NCBI RefSeq assembly: GCF_009870125.1
Contig: NC_046679.1
Location: forward strand, 23,312,001 to 23,376,000
Reading direction: 5' to 3'
Origin: Drosophila pseudoobscura
Lineage: Eukaryota > Arthropoda > Insecta > Diptera > Drosophilidae
Length of the DNA stretch: 64,000 nucleotides
The translations under genes were made by a program, and so were the position numbers. The notes beneath the pieces were generated by a model, which did not search any database, was not told the origin of the DNA, and worked only from the letters and a program-made list of their open reading frames with translations. Position 1 is the first letter of the stretch. Each line of letters starts with the position of its first letter. Shown piece after piece: positions 1 through 11,511 of the stretch.

Positions 1-219
1 GTGGCACTGGGAGTGCGAGTCGGTGGGGCGAAAGTTCTCATAAAATATTACAATGACACCATAAACAATTTTTAGTACTTTTGCCAAAGCTGTAAATATT
101 TATTGTACGAATATTTGGTGGAATTTCGGGGCTCCTACCAGGGATACAAACAAACACATCTACGAATATATATATGATATATTGGATTTTTATGAAGTTA
201 CTATGGTTATGCCACCAGT

Positions 220-331
220 CCCCCCCCCCCCCCCCCCCCCCCCTCCAGTCGGTTTATAAAACAATTGTGTGGAATATTTATGGGCAAGCAATTTCCTTCG
301 TGCCTCCCTGCCCCCGCCCCCGCCCCCGACC
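220..331. repeat. 24-nt poly-C run and CCCCCG repeat in dys intron
   Basis: An uninterrupted run of 24 C at 220-243 is followed at about 308-331 by CCC-type blocks (CCCCCGCCCCCGCCCCCG). The minus strand carries at least four runs of five G separated by single bases, which fits a G-quadruplex consensus. It lies about 110-200 bp upstream of the exon at 436. Confidence 0.85.
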
Positions 332-435
332 CCTTTTGAGCGGGGTACATAAAATATTTATGGTTAATAAAATATCCCGAAAAATTCCTACATAAATATT
401 AAAGTTTCTCTGCCTCTCTGCCCCTCTCTTTGCAG

Positions 436-3400
436 TTGTTATGCATAAGGATAAGGAGGAGAACGGTGTCCTGCCCCACATACACGCACACGATGGCTAC
501 AGGACCCGGGAGCTGGGCGCCTTCGAGCACGGCCTGCTGGATGGTGATATGTTCCTTCAGGTAAGTAGTACCCAGGACCCAGTACCCAGTAAGAGCTCCA
601 GCTCTGGCCCTCTCCCCACCAATCACCTACATTTGTCTTCATCAGCTTTTGTTTGATGGCTTCATTGGGGCAGCCAGGATATGCTGCCACCCCCCGCATA
701 ATCAATCAGCGTCTTGTTGTTATCCAAGAGAGACAGAGAGAGTCTCCATTGATAAATGAGAGACACGCAATCGAAGGTTGAGTGAGGGTCAGGACAATCC
801 GATTCCATCATTTCGAATGGTCTGCAATTAATAAGTGCTGTAATTGATTATCCTCCTTGAGGAATGCTTATCTAAGGGATGAAAGGGAGATGCAAGGGAT
901 GATATTTGCCATCTTCGGCTCGCTGGATCCCCTCTTTTAAGGCCAATCGAGTAAATAAAGGTCTTTAGACAATTTCACACACTTGAAGGTCTAAATGCTT
1001 ATAAGCGATTTCCCAATCATTCCGATTTACAAACGATCTCTGATTTCTGTATAATTAATAAGCGGCTATCAGGCCGCAGAACGAGGCAACGGCAACAGCT
1101 GCACAAATGTGGAACAGCACATAAAAAGTTATGCATTTCAAGTTTATGTGCCACAAAACAGAAAAACAGAAAAAAAACAAGAGTACAACTTCAATTAAAT
1201 TGTCGCAAAGCACTCCCCCAACAGCCCCCGTGCCTCACCCCCTTGGGGGGAGGGGGCAGTTGCATGTTTTTGTTGAATTAAAAGTGCATGTGTCTCTCTG
1301 CCTCACTCTCTCTCTCTCCTGCACTGTCCGAGGCGCCAACATATGCACTTGTCACAGTCATGACAGTTTAATTTAATGCCCACATAGCTCACCGGGCATT
1401 GGAGCAGCGAGCAGCCAGGCCACCAGGCAAGTGCTGCCACACACACGTCTAACACTGCCACTGCCAGTGCCACAACAGCCACAACCTGGCGACAGACACA
1501 CACGCAATTGTGCAACAACGCGCATTGCATTGCAACAACAGCCTGCCGCCTGCCGCCTGCCACCTGCCACCTGCCGCCTGCCGCCTTTTGCCTTCCTTTT
1601 TGTTTTTTGGCACACACAATTCAATGTCAAAGTCTCTTAAACTAAAACCACCCCCCCTCCTCCCCACTCGCTGCAGAATGTTGCACATTGCAGTTTCGTG
1701 TTTGGCTGCATTACGTATACGCAGGGTGAACAAATTTGAATGCAAGCCCAAAAAAGGCCACTAAAGTCCCTTGCCCGGCTCCAGCTAATTGTCGAGCTCA
1801 AAAACTGCACAATTGTGCATTTCCGTGCATATTTTTAGTCTGTCTCGGAGTCAAGGAGGAAAACCCCTGGAAGTGTTCTGTGGGGAAATGGCTAAATGGG
1901 GGAGCAGGGTGTGCATATTTAGTTTTAATACCTCAGGTATTTGTTACCTGTTGCCCCGTTGAAGTTTTACTTTTTGCAGAAGCAACAACAACAGCTGCTG
2001 TACGAGTGTGGGCCACATATTATCATTAGAAAATGGCATTTTGTCACGCAGCTCGCAGCCCTCACCCATACATACATATGTACATATATGGAGTATACAC
2101 CGTTTAATTGTCTTCCGTTTTCACTGAAAGTAAAACACTTTCAACACTCATTTTCAACTGAACTCCGCTTCGGCTGCATGCAACAGTATTTGTTTTTTTT
2201 TTGGGAGGCAGGCGGTATAACCATCCATACTAACTAGAGACACTCGCAGAGAGAGGTGGGTCCCTCGATTGGGGTGGCCCGTAGCTTTATTAAGCAATTA
2301 TCCCGACGAATATGGACAAATTGGCCAAACTAGACAGACGCAGACTATTCCGCAGTCGCCGCCTCCTCCTCCACCGCCTTCCTGCATCTTGGGCTAGGAA
2401 ATGGTAAAATAATCGCCGCCAACTTATCAAATCTTCAAAGTGAAATGCAAGATTTACACAGAAACACAGTGATGTACCCATAATCCCACACAGAGATGCC
2501 TCTAAAGCCACACACAGATGCATGTACCCCCAGACACAGGCAGGCACACAGATACCCCATAAAAGTATCTGCTGGATGTCCCCTCCACCACGTACCCCAC
2601 TCAAAAGACGGGCGTGTATTATTAAAATCGCATTAGAAGACGCCGCAGACGCAAACGCAGACGCAGACGCAGACGAGAGCTTGTCTAAATTGTAGCTGCT
2701 GGAGGGAAAGAGAGAGCCTCCTCACACACACACACACACACACACACATCCTACGGAGTGCGAGGGAGATGGCCAGAGAAACAATTAGACTGTGGGGAGA
2801 AATCTTTCATGTCCGTATAAAAACATAAAATGCCGCAAGAAATGAATCGAGAGGAGAGGCCAGAAGAGAAGAGAAAAAGAGTAACGTAACCAATGAATGA
2901 AAAAATAATAATAAGAAAAAATGTAACCAAGATTTGGGTGGAATAACAGATACCCTTTTTGGGGGCTAAGAAAATAAATATATGTTTGAGGCAAATAAAG
3001 TTTTTATTCTCTGGGTGAACAATACAAGTCTTCATAGATCTGTAATTATTTGGAGAGACCTTTTATTCCTTGATCAACAGATTGCAGATACATATACTCG
3101 TCTGTAGTTGTAGATAGATATTTATCTGATTGTAATCATACTGCCTTTTCCTCGAAATTAAAGCACTTATCTAGTCAATTTATGGACTTATATTTGCCAT
3201 CAAAAGAGCATCTAACATTTCTTGCTTTGTCACAGGATTCCAAATGCTTCCCTGCTCATCCTCTTGAAATCTTCCTTAGTTCCTTCCTTAAGTTATCCAA
3301 AAATAGTGTATTCCCCATATCCAAAACCTCCTCACTCTCTATCTCTTGGTATATATATACTTCTCTATCATTCACTGGCTACTGGTTGAGGCGGATCTTT

Positions 3401-6400
3401 AAGACGATTATTGATGCTCGTCGGCCACTCGTCCGATCTCATCGCAACTCATCTCCCAGCTCGGACTGATGACAATCCGTACGCCGTATGCTGGGGCCAT
3501 ATCCTTTGGAGGCTGTGTTGATGCGTTTTAAATGATGACGCCACTTAGCATTTATGTCGGCTAATGCCAATGCTCCACCAGCCCCATCGCTTCCCCCCCC
3601 CCCAAGCTGCTTCCCGCTGTTTCAGGCTCACAGATCAGCTCTCCTCGCCTCCTCTGATGTCGTCTCAGTTTCAGTCTCAGTCTCAGAATGAGGCAGGCTC
3701 TGGCTCTTCCCTGGACCTCCTGCTCTGTAATTAGCAGCAATCGCGCACATTTTTCTCCGGCTCAAACGAGCAGGGGGAGGGCGAAGATGGCTGGTGGCTG
3801 CAAATTGATATTTAAATACGCCCGTATTAATTACGGGCCGTATTTGTGTGCCGAGTTCTGTTTTCTGTTGGAGTTCCTCCTGTCCAGGCTTTTTTTTTTA
3901 TTAATTACCGCCGCACCGCAACAGAGGCACTAATGGAGCATTGGCAAATTTGTCTTTCGCTGCGAGGCCGGGTTTCAATTTTCATTTTCATTTCATTTCA
4001 CACGTTGCACGTTGCGCGTTGCACGACGACGCCAACACCAACACCAACACCAAACACGACGCTTAACGCTTACCGTTAGCTGGGTCCGTGTGCCGTTGTG
4101 TTCCACTTGAGATCTGCAGAAGAGAATCGCATGCGTGGCGTCCATTAGCAGTCCATAAAACCCGACTTTAAATGCAATCTAAAACAATAATGCGGCCCCC
4201 AATAACACAACAACAACACAACGGAAAAACAACAACAAAAAACACAACAATGAAAATTATTACAAACTTTTGCATGGTCATATTTATCGTACACTTATTT
4301 CTTGTTAGCCAAGTTTCCAGCTTTTGGCGACGACAACGCATATCCGAATAGATAATAATTACAATGGATCATCTCTGGGGCAGCCAGATGCCATAGAGAG
4401 TGGAGTGGAGTTGTGGAGAATGGAAACCTGCAATTACATCCAAAAAATCTTTGCCTCCCTCTCCCTGGCTCCCCCCCAATCCCGCGCTCTCTCTCTGTTC
4501 AGTTGAAACGCATTGATTTAATTGCCAGCCATTTCCTGGTTGTGTTTGATGTGGAACTCCACACGGAGGGATCGGCCATCGGCCATCGGGCAGCGAGGCG
4601 GGGACTGGGGGCACTGCGACCTGTGGCTTGGATGAAATGAGCCGCTTAAGCGCTGATTACGCTTTGGTTGCGGCAAGCGCCGCCACTGCCGCCGCCATCA
4701 TCGCTGGTTTCTGTTGTGGCAAGGTTCATTCGAACGCGGCATTCCCCCCCACAGCCCCAGATCCAACCAGTCATAGGCATAGGCACTGAGAGATATTATG
4801 GAGCACGGTTAATGGGGTTTTCGCAGAAAGCCACAGCGAAAATGTATCCTCTGGATTCATCCGTTGAAGACCTTGTCGATTCGATAGAACAATAATTTCT
4901 CGCTGTGTAGTCAAAACACCGTAGGCTTCCAAGATGGATAACATTTCATTCACGAAAATAGTATGATGAACCCCACAGCAGCTACTGTAATTACCCCTTT
5001 CCTTTCTCAGGCCCAGCCCAACCCTCATATCATTCATTCATCTATCCATCTATTGATTCCATACCTGAGGAGTCTTGCCACTTGCTACTTGTCTCTGGAG
5101 CAACATTCATGGCCCCAAAAATAAATTTAATTCATAGTTTTGATTTAATTTTGATGCCACTCATTCACATTCACATTCTCATTCTCTTGGGTTTTCTTTG
5201 CAGGCCCTAAATGGATTTCTAATGATACTGACATGCGAAGGCGAAGTCTTCTTTGCCACGCACAGCATCGAGAGCTATTTGGGTTTCCATCAGGTAAGTG
5301 CCACCGAGCTGGCTATAATCTCCTATCCGTATGTGTCTTTCTCCTCTCATCATTTTGATTGATTTTAATTGCCGAGGGTTCTCTTGTATTTGTCTGGTTT
5401 TTTGGGTCAAACTCTGGCATGCCATGCTTCCGCATGTCTCGTCTGCCACAAAAAGGAAGGAAACGAGTTAGGACAAAGTCAAAACCACAGTCAAGAGTCG
5501 GGGGAACCAATAACCTTCAGGGTACATGACTTCAAGATACCCTAAACCAAGTCCTGCCCTTCCCAGGCATCGCGATCCCTTTGGAAAGTCTGTGGAGCCC
5601 TCTTTTCTTGAAGTGTATTGGGACCTGTATCGATTGGCGGGGGGGGCTCAGTCGATCTGGCGTTGCCCTCAGACAGATCATAAATTAAAATCAGATTGCG
5701 CAATCGCTGGGAATTTCCTTCGAGAGGCAGACGAAGGATGCCGGATCGTAGATGGTTCAGTAGCAGGGCGTTTACCAGATTGATTTCGAGGCTGATGCTG
5801 GGGCTCTTCCGATTCGAGTCCAGTTTTGGGATCCTCCTTCATTGTAGTGTTTTTTGCCTACTATATTGTCGAATGGAAATTGAAATCGCAGTTAGCTTTC
5901 GCCTCCAGCATCCCAGCATCCTTCTCCTATAGATATTATTTCTGAATTTAGTTGTAAATGTGTAAAGCGGCACATGCCACGCCCCATTTGGCAGCTCAAT
6001 TAAAAGCGTAGCTCCCTTGGACTCGGCTTGGGATTGGGAGGCACGATTGGTGGTACGATTGGGGGCAAATCAGTTGCGTTTGTTTGCTTTTTTGCGCTAA
6101 AGAAAGTTTTGTGTGCCACAAGCCGGCAGGGGAATCCCGTACCGGACCCCATTCCTTCTGGATATCTGGATTGCGGTCCCCCCTCGCCCCGAGGTAACCC
6201 ACCTTCCTCCTTCTCCTCCTCCTGCCCTTCTGCTCCTGGCGCGTGCAGAATTTATGTCTCAATTTGTAGCCAACATGGGGCGCATTTTCAATTTGCGCGA
6301 ATTTTGATTTATACGCCCCGAAAACCAAAGGCAAAAGGGAATCAAGAGAGGGAATACAAAGGGGAAAGGGAGAAGAAACGCAGAATAAAAGAGGGAAAGA

Positions 6401-8610
6401 GTTACAGAGAAAAGACCAACCAAAGACGAAACAAAGTTAAAATCAATACGAGAAATCCCTTTGAGAGTTGACTGACCTTCATCTCCCGCTCTCTTGCCCC
6501 CCCCCCACAGTCGGACATCGTCCATCAGTCCGTGTACGAGCTGGTCCACTCGGAGGATCGCGAGGAGCTGCAGCGGCAGCTGCTGTGGAACAGCTTCCTG
6601 CCCGCGGACATGTCCAGCATGCAGCTCTCGGAGACCCTGGCACCGGACAAGGCGCTCTATCTGGAGCGCAGCTTCACCGTTCGCTTCCGCTGCCTGCTGG
6701 ACAACACGAGTGGCTTCCTGCGGCTGGACATCCGGGGTCGCATCAAGATCCTGCACGGACAGAACCGAAAGACGGAGGAGCCGCCACTGGCGCTCTTCGC
6801 CTACTGCACACCCTTTGGCCCGCCCAGTCTCCTGGAGATACCGCACAAGGAGAACATGTTCAAGTCGAAGCACAAGCTGGACTTCTCCCTGGTCTCGATG
6901 GATCAGAGGGGCAAGCACATACTGGGCTATGCGGATGCCGAGCTGGTCAACATGGGCGGATACGATCTGGTGCACTACGATGACCTGGCCTATGTGGCCA
7001 GTGCCCATCAGGAGCGTAAGTTGCAACCACTACATGGTCTTCCACAGAAGAGCCTCTGCTAACGATTCTCCTACGTTTCCGTTTCAGTTCTCAAGACAGG
7101 CGCCTCGGGAATGATCGCCTACCGCTACCAGAAGAAGGATGGCGAGTGGCAGTGGCTGCAGACGAGCTCCCGCCTGGTGTACAAGAACTCCAAGCCGGAC
7201 TTTGTGATCTGCACGCATCGCCAGCTGATGGACGAGGAGGGCCACGATCTGCTCGGCAAGCGAACCATGGACTTCAAGGTCAGCTACCTGGACACGGGCC
7301 TGGCGTCCACCTACTTCTCGGAGGCGGACCAGCTGGTTGTGCCGCCCAGTGCCTCGCCCACGGCCCACGCCCTGCCGCCGCCGGTGACCCCGACGCGACC
7401 CAACCGGCGCTACAAGACGCAGCTGAGGGACTTCCTCTCCACGTGCCGCAGCAAACGCAAGCTCCAGCAGCAGCAGCAACAGCAGCAGCAGCAGAATCAG
7501 CAGACCTCGCCGCTCGGCGGTCAGGTGGGCTCGCCGGCGCCTGCCGTGGCTGTGGAGTACCTGCCCGATCCGGCGGTGGCCGTGGCCGCCGCCTACTCCA
7601 ACCTCAATCCCATGTACACGGCCTCGCCGTACGGCAGTGCGGCGGACAATCTCTACATGGGCAGCTCCATGCCGGCCAATGCCTTCTATCCGGTCAGCGA
7701 GAACCTCTTCCACCAGTACAGGCTGCAGGGAGCCGTCGGCGGGTACTACACGGACTACCCGCACTCCGGGGCGCCAGCGTCGGCGTATGTGGCCAATGGT
7801 TTCCTCTCGTACGATGGCTATGCCATTGCCTCCAAGGCGGACGAGAAGTGGCAGGAGACGGGCAAGTACTACAGTGGCTACAGCAGTGGCTATGGCAGTC
7901 CCACGTCCACGCCCCAGGTGAGTGGCATCCTTTTTTCTCTGGGGCTTCCCCTGGCTAATCTTTGTGTAATCCTTGTGCAGCAAATCCCTCTAAAGACGCC
8001 CAAGTCTTCGCCGCAGGTCATGGAGGTCATCTCCTGCTCCTCGGACGGACCATCGCCGGTGAGTGGTGCCACGCCCAACGGCGCGATTCCCGTGACGCCC
8101 AAAGTGGAGCTTGCCGCAACGGCAGCAACAGCGGCCTCCGCTGCAGGCGGGGATCCCTACGAGAGGCAGACGGTGCTGATGTGGGGCACCACCCACTCGA
8201 GTGGCGTTCCCCTGAATAGTCTTCAGGGCGGACGCTCCGGCTCCCCCCAACGCGCCACGCCCCTCACGAATGGCCTGGGATACGCCACGAATAACAACAA
8301 CAACGAGCACGAGCCGGCGACGGCGGCCAAGTGGAACGGAGCGAAGGAACTGGCGGGGAAATCGGCCAGCGCCAGCACGCCGGAGAGCTACCAAATGCAG
8401 CACGACGATTCCGGACTGTACTCCGCCTCCTCGCACACGACCTCGCCGCAGCAGCAGCAGCAGCAGCAGCAACAGCAACAGCAACCGCAACGTGGAGTTG
8501 CTTCCAATGTTAGCGCTCCAAGTATTCCTCTCACACACCCAGTGGCCGTCACGGGCACAGGCACCAGCACGGGCACAGATCATCAGGCGGTGCACCCGTC
8601 CAGCTGCCAC

Positions 8611-8663
<53 letters not shown>

Positions 8664-9737
8664 ACAGCAACAGCATCATCATGCCCACCCGCATCCGCAC
8701 TCGCATCACCACCACCATCACCATCACCATCATGAGGCAGCGCATCATCAGCATGCGGCAGCAGCAGCAGCCGCCGCAAGCAGCGAGGTATGGACGCCCG
8801 CCTCCTACACGCAGTACTCGCAGTACTTCACGTATCATCCGCATCCGCATACGCATCCGCATTCGCATTCGCACCCGCACCACCCGTCGGCGGGCAGTAG
8901 CGGACACGTTCCGGCGGCCCAGTCGCATCACCTGCACCACGGTCACGGTCACCGCTAGATAGATTGGGGATAGATTGCACCCAGTATTGAAGCACACAAA
9001 TCACTGTACTCTGTACTCTACTGTACTCCACTGTAATCCACTCACTGTAATCTCCACTGTAAACAACACACACTCCATACACACGCACACCAGTGCACCC
9101 ATGAAGAGTGCTCTGTCGCCTGACTACTAACCGTAACGATCCTCCCTAGATCATACTCACGACCCATCAGCAGCAGCAGCAGCATCAGCAGCAGCAGGTT
9201 CAGCAACAACAATCTCTTGGAGGCTACCCGCTGCATCATCCACTGCAGCTGGTGGGAGGACCGTCCTCATCGCCGCCGCCGCCCACAACCCGCTCGCCAA
9301 CAGCCCTGCCCGCAGTGAGCAGTATCCTCAATGGTGCCACAGGAGCAACCACAACCGATGACGTCTCCCCCTACCAGCAGCTGGCCATTGTCTCCACGCC
9401 CCTGGTGATCTGCGCCGAGGAGGTGGGTGTCGGTGGCATGTCCTTGCAACCGCTGAGCGACAGCAGCGAGACGACGCGCATGGGACGCAAGTCAGCCAAG
9501 CAGCAGGTGCAACAGTCCTTGCAGCAACAGCAGCAGCAAACGCTTTACCAGCAGCATCAGACGCATCATCATCATTCACATCCACAGCACCATCCGCAAC
9601 ACCATTTGCTCTATCCGGCCAACATTACGGCGCATACAGCCTTGGCCTATGCCCCGCCGACGGCTGGGGGCGCCTATGCCGATGGCAGTCCGCTGCTCTC
9701 CTTCTCGGAGGTGACCAACACGCTGCTCAACCAGTGA
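436..9737 (+). CDS. dys: dysfusion, bHLH-PAS transcription factor (3' part)
   Basis: Nuclear bHLH-PAS factor, NPAS4-related, known in flies for tracheal fusion-cell and leg-joint development as a partner of Tango. Exons inferred from GT-AG sites with consistent phase: 436-560, 5204-5293, 6511-7015, 7088-7917, 7981-8787, 9150-9737, about 980 codons. The bHLH exons are upstream of the window. Exon 2 and the start of exon 3 encode PAS-A (ALNGFLMILTCEGEVFF, then SDIVHQSVYELVHSEDREEL). PAS-B begins near KHKLDFSLVSMDQRGKHILG and ends after the 7016-7087 intron (MIAYRYQKKDGEWQWLQTSS). The rest is low-complexity and probably transactivating: three Gln tracts, a His tract and Ala runs. The last exon ends in LLSFSEVTNTLLNQ. 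An alternative end reads through to a stop at 8958. Identity is firm; the exact C-terminal splicing is inferred. Confidence 0.9.
561..5203 (+). other. dys intron (4.6 kb)
   Basis: Non-coding between a GTAAGT donor and a TTTGCAG acceptor. It contains GC-rich microsatellites (CCTGCCGC repeats about 1544-1586, a (CA)13 run at 2723-2748, GCAGAC repeats about 2646-2675, CAACAC repeats about 4029-4053) and several C runs. The ORFs in it are low-complexity and lack splice-compatible context. I see no conserved coding exon. Tissue enhancers would be expected here but cannot be recognised by eye. Confidence 0.7.
2723..2748. repeat. (CA)13 microsatellite
   Basis: Uninterrupted dinucleotide repeat within the large dys intron. 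Confidence 0.95.
5294..6510 (+). other. dys intron (1.2 kb)
   Basis: Starts GTAAGTG after the PAS-A exon and ends with a C-rich acceptor (CCCCCCCACAG) before the SDIVHQ exon. It includes a purine-rich stretch at about 6330-6440. No coding exon seen. Confidence 0.75.
7462..7506 (+). repeat. CAG/CAA tract 1 of dys (polyGln)
   Basis: Mixed CAG and CAA codons give a Gln run directly after the PAS-B exon core. Mixed codon use argues for selection at the protein level rather than pure replication slippage. Confidence 0.85.
7918..7980 (+). other. 63-nt in-frame intron of dys
   Basis: Flanked by CCCCAG|GTGAGT and CTTGTGCAG|CAA. Its length is 63 nt, a multiple of three, with no stop in frame, so retention would insert 21 residues (starting VSGILFSLGL) into the C-terminal half without disrupting the protein. 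The strong sites and typical fly intron length favour normal removal. Confidence 0.7.
8614..8733 (+). repeat. Gln-to-His homopeptide tract of dys
   Basis: A long CAG/CAA block passes into CAT/CAC codons interrupted by Pro, giving a Gln run followed by a His-rich run. Length variation between individuals is likely at such tracts. It belongs to the low-complexity transactivation part of dys. Confidence 0.9.
8788..8958 (+). CDS. dys: alternative C-terminal tail of dys
   Basis: If the GAG|GTATGG donor at 8788 is not used, the frame continues 56 codons to a TAG at 8956-8958. The tail starts VWTPASYTQYSQYFTYHPHP and then becomes His/Pro-rich. The Tyr-rich start does not look like random intronic sequence. 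If the donor is used, residue E at 8785-8787 joins in phase 0 to the exon at 9150. Both readings keep frame, so two C-termini are plausible. RNA evidence would decide. Confidence 0.6.
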   Translation, partial: VWTPASYTQYSQYFTYHPHPHTHPHSHSHPHHPSAGSSGHVPAAQSHHLHHGHGHR

Positions 9738-11232
9738 GAGAGGGACTAGGAGTAGCAGTAGCAGTAGCAGTAGGAGCAGGCGAGCACATTCGTGTTCAAC
9801 AGTTTTGCCAAAATGTGGACTATGACTATCGTATCTTCCATAATCTGAACCCTAGCACCTAGCAACCAAGCAAACCAGCAATTTGTGGATATATCCAGCG
9901 CACACCGAGTCATTTGGCTACTCCTTGGTTAAATCCGAGCAAACAGCAAGAAAAAACGAATTCTATTTATTTTACTGTGATAATTTATAGATACAATTTA
10001 TTGTATATGAAACTATATTCGTAATACGTATCCGCATCCGTATCCGTATCCGTATCCACACTTCCATAGACACACGAATGGGCAATAGGATTTGGGTACA
10101 GCAGCGTTTAACCAGCACAAAGTTAAGAGGGGAACCGAACCGCTTCCCATCCGTGGAAGATCCCTTCGACAATCAATTTCAGTTGTAGTTGCGACCAAAG
10201 ATTTCTCTAACTAACTTAAACTTATCGTTTAGCATAATACGTATACCCTACGATTCATTCAGATTGCGCCCAACTTTAGTTACATTTCCGTTGAGGTTAC
10301 AGAACAAAGTAGGGGGTAAATGCCTAATTAGTTGCGTTTAAGAGTGCTTAAGTAGAACCTAAGATAATACCAGATGCTTGTATCCATATTTAATTTAATT
10401 TAACCCTAGACCTAAAGCGTAATGCAAGTTAATGTAATTCATTCATGATTCCTATGGTTTAGCATGTAATTCGACTAATCCCTCAGCGGATATATGTATG
10501 TATCTGTATATTTAAAGTTTTCTTGAAATTTCTAGTCGCCCGCATAAAAAACATTTACTTATAAATTAAACAAAATACCATACTACAATATACTATCTCT
10601 ACTTCGATTGTGTAAACGTTTAGCAATTCGGCAGACAATATCAGTTCTGTCCCTTGTAGTGTACTACGATGCCAGCACATGACATGGACTTTTGGAATAA
10701 GCTAACAAAATCATTGCATAAATGTGATGGATGATTATGTGTATCCAAATCTAAAGAAACAAAATATAAAATATGTAGATACTCTCTCAGCTAATCAACG
10801 GGAAAAAAACATATCAATTTCAATTACAAATTTATTACGAAACCCGAGTGCACGTAAAGCGCCTATCCAAAACAATCAGAGCGAAATAAATCTAGAAAAT
10901 AATCAAATTAATCAAACCACCAAATTTTCCATTAGTTCGATGTCTTTGGGATCCTAAGGTGAAACATCCAATCCACACAAATCGTGGATGTGTGACTTGA
11001 ACTTCGCGCCTACATAACATTTGTATGCCTGAAAAGCTGACAAAAATACTTATTGCCTACTTCCAGGCTGAGCCCCCAAATTCTTCTGTACATTTCAGCA
11101 ACACTACCTTCGCAACATATATGAACATCACCAAGTTGGCAACATTGTTTTATTCCGCAACATCTTCTTTGCAACATATGTTTAGCCATCAATAGAAAAA
11201 ATAATTTTATTTAAAATTAATGCAATTAAGTC
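9738..11232 (+). other. dys: dys 3' UTR and following AT-rich DNA
   Basis: Downstream of the dys stop the sequence becomes AT-rich, with a (GTATCC)n-like run at about 10027-10057. An AATAAA is at 10885-10890, a possible polyadenylation signal about 1.15 kb after the stop. A 77-codon ORF at 10724-10957 is Asn/Ile-rich and looks like chance. No other gene is seen. Confidence 0.5.
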
Positions 11233-11511
11233 GTGCTTTTTAAATTTTTCAATTTGTATAAAAAATTTATACATTTATCGGATGAAATAATTTTTTCTTT
11301 AAAAATCGCAATGGAAATGCTCATAAGGCATAGACTGCATGCCTTCTGTCTCCTCTATATGGAGGACGATCTTGACCCCTGTGAAATTTTGAAATTAACC
11401 GATCGGCCCATATATTGCCGAGATACACTCCAAAGAATGTTGTACATTTTCGTACAAAAAGAAGATATGAAGAGAGATTTAAAGTTGAATTTTCAGGGAT
11501 ACTTCTTTTAG
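11233..11511 (+). CDS. orphan small ORF, 92 codons
   Basis: Not recognised. The ORF opens in very AT-rich DNA. From the second Met (IAMEMLIRH) onward its composition looks more protein-like: LHAFCLLYMEDDLDPCEILK, RDTLQRMLYIFVQKEDMKRD. There is no signal peptide or known domain. No promoter motif or poly(A) signal was found close by. It may be chance, a degraded gene fragment or a young gene. Confidence 0.2.
   Translation: MLFKFFNLYKKFIHLSDEIIFSLKIAMEMLIRHRLHAFCLLYMEDDLDPCEILKLTDRPIYCRDTLQRMLYIFVQKEDMKRDLKLNFQGYFF

Noticed and set aside
6259-7026. 255-codon minus-strand ORF
   Set aside because: Overlaps the dys PAS exon in antisense; no domain.
7084-8997. Long minus-strand ORFs (299 and 335 codons) across dys
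   Set aside because: They are antisense shadows of GC-rich, repeat-coding dys exons; Leu/Arg/Val runs mirror CAG/CAC tracts, and the plus frame has PAS domains and splice sites.
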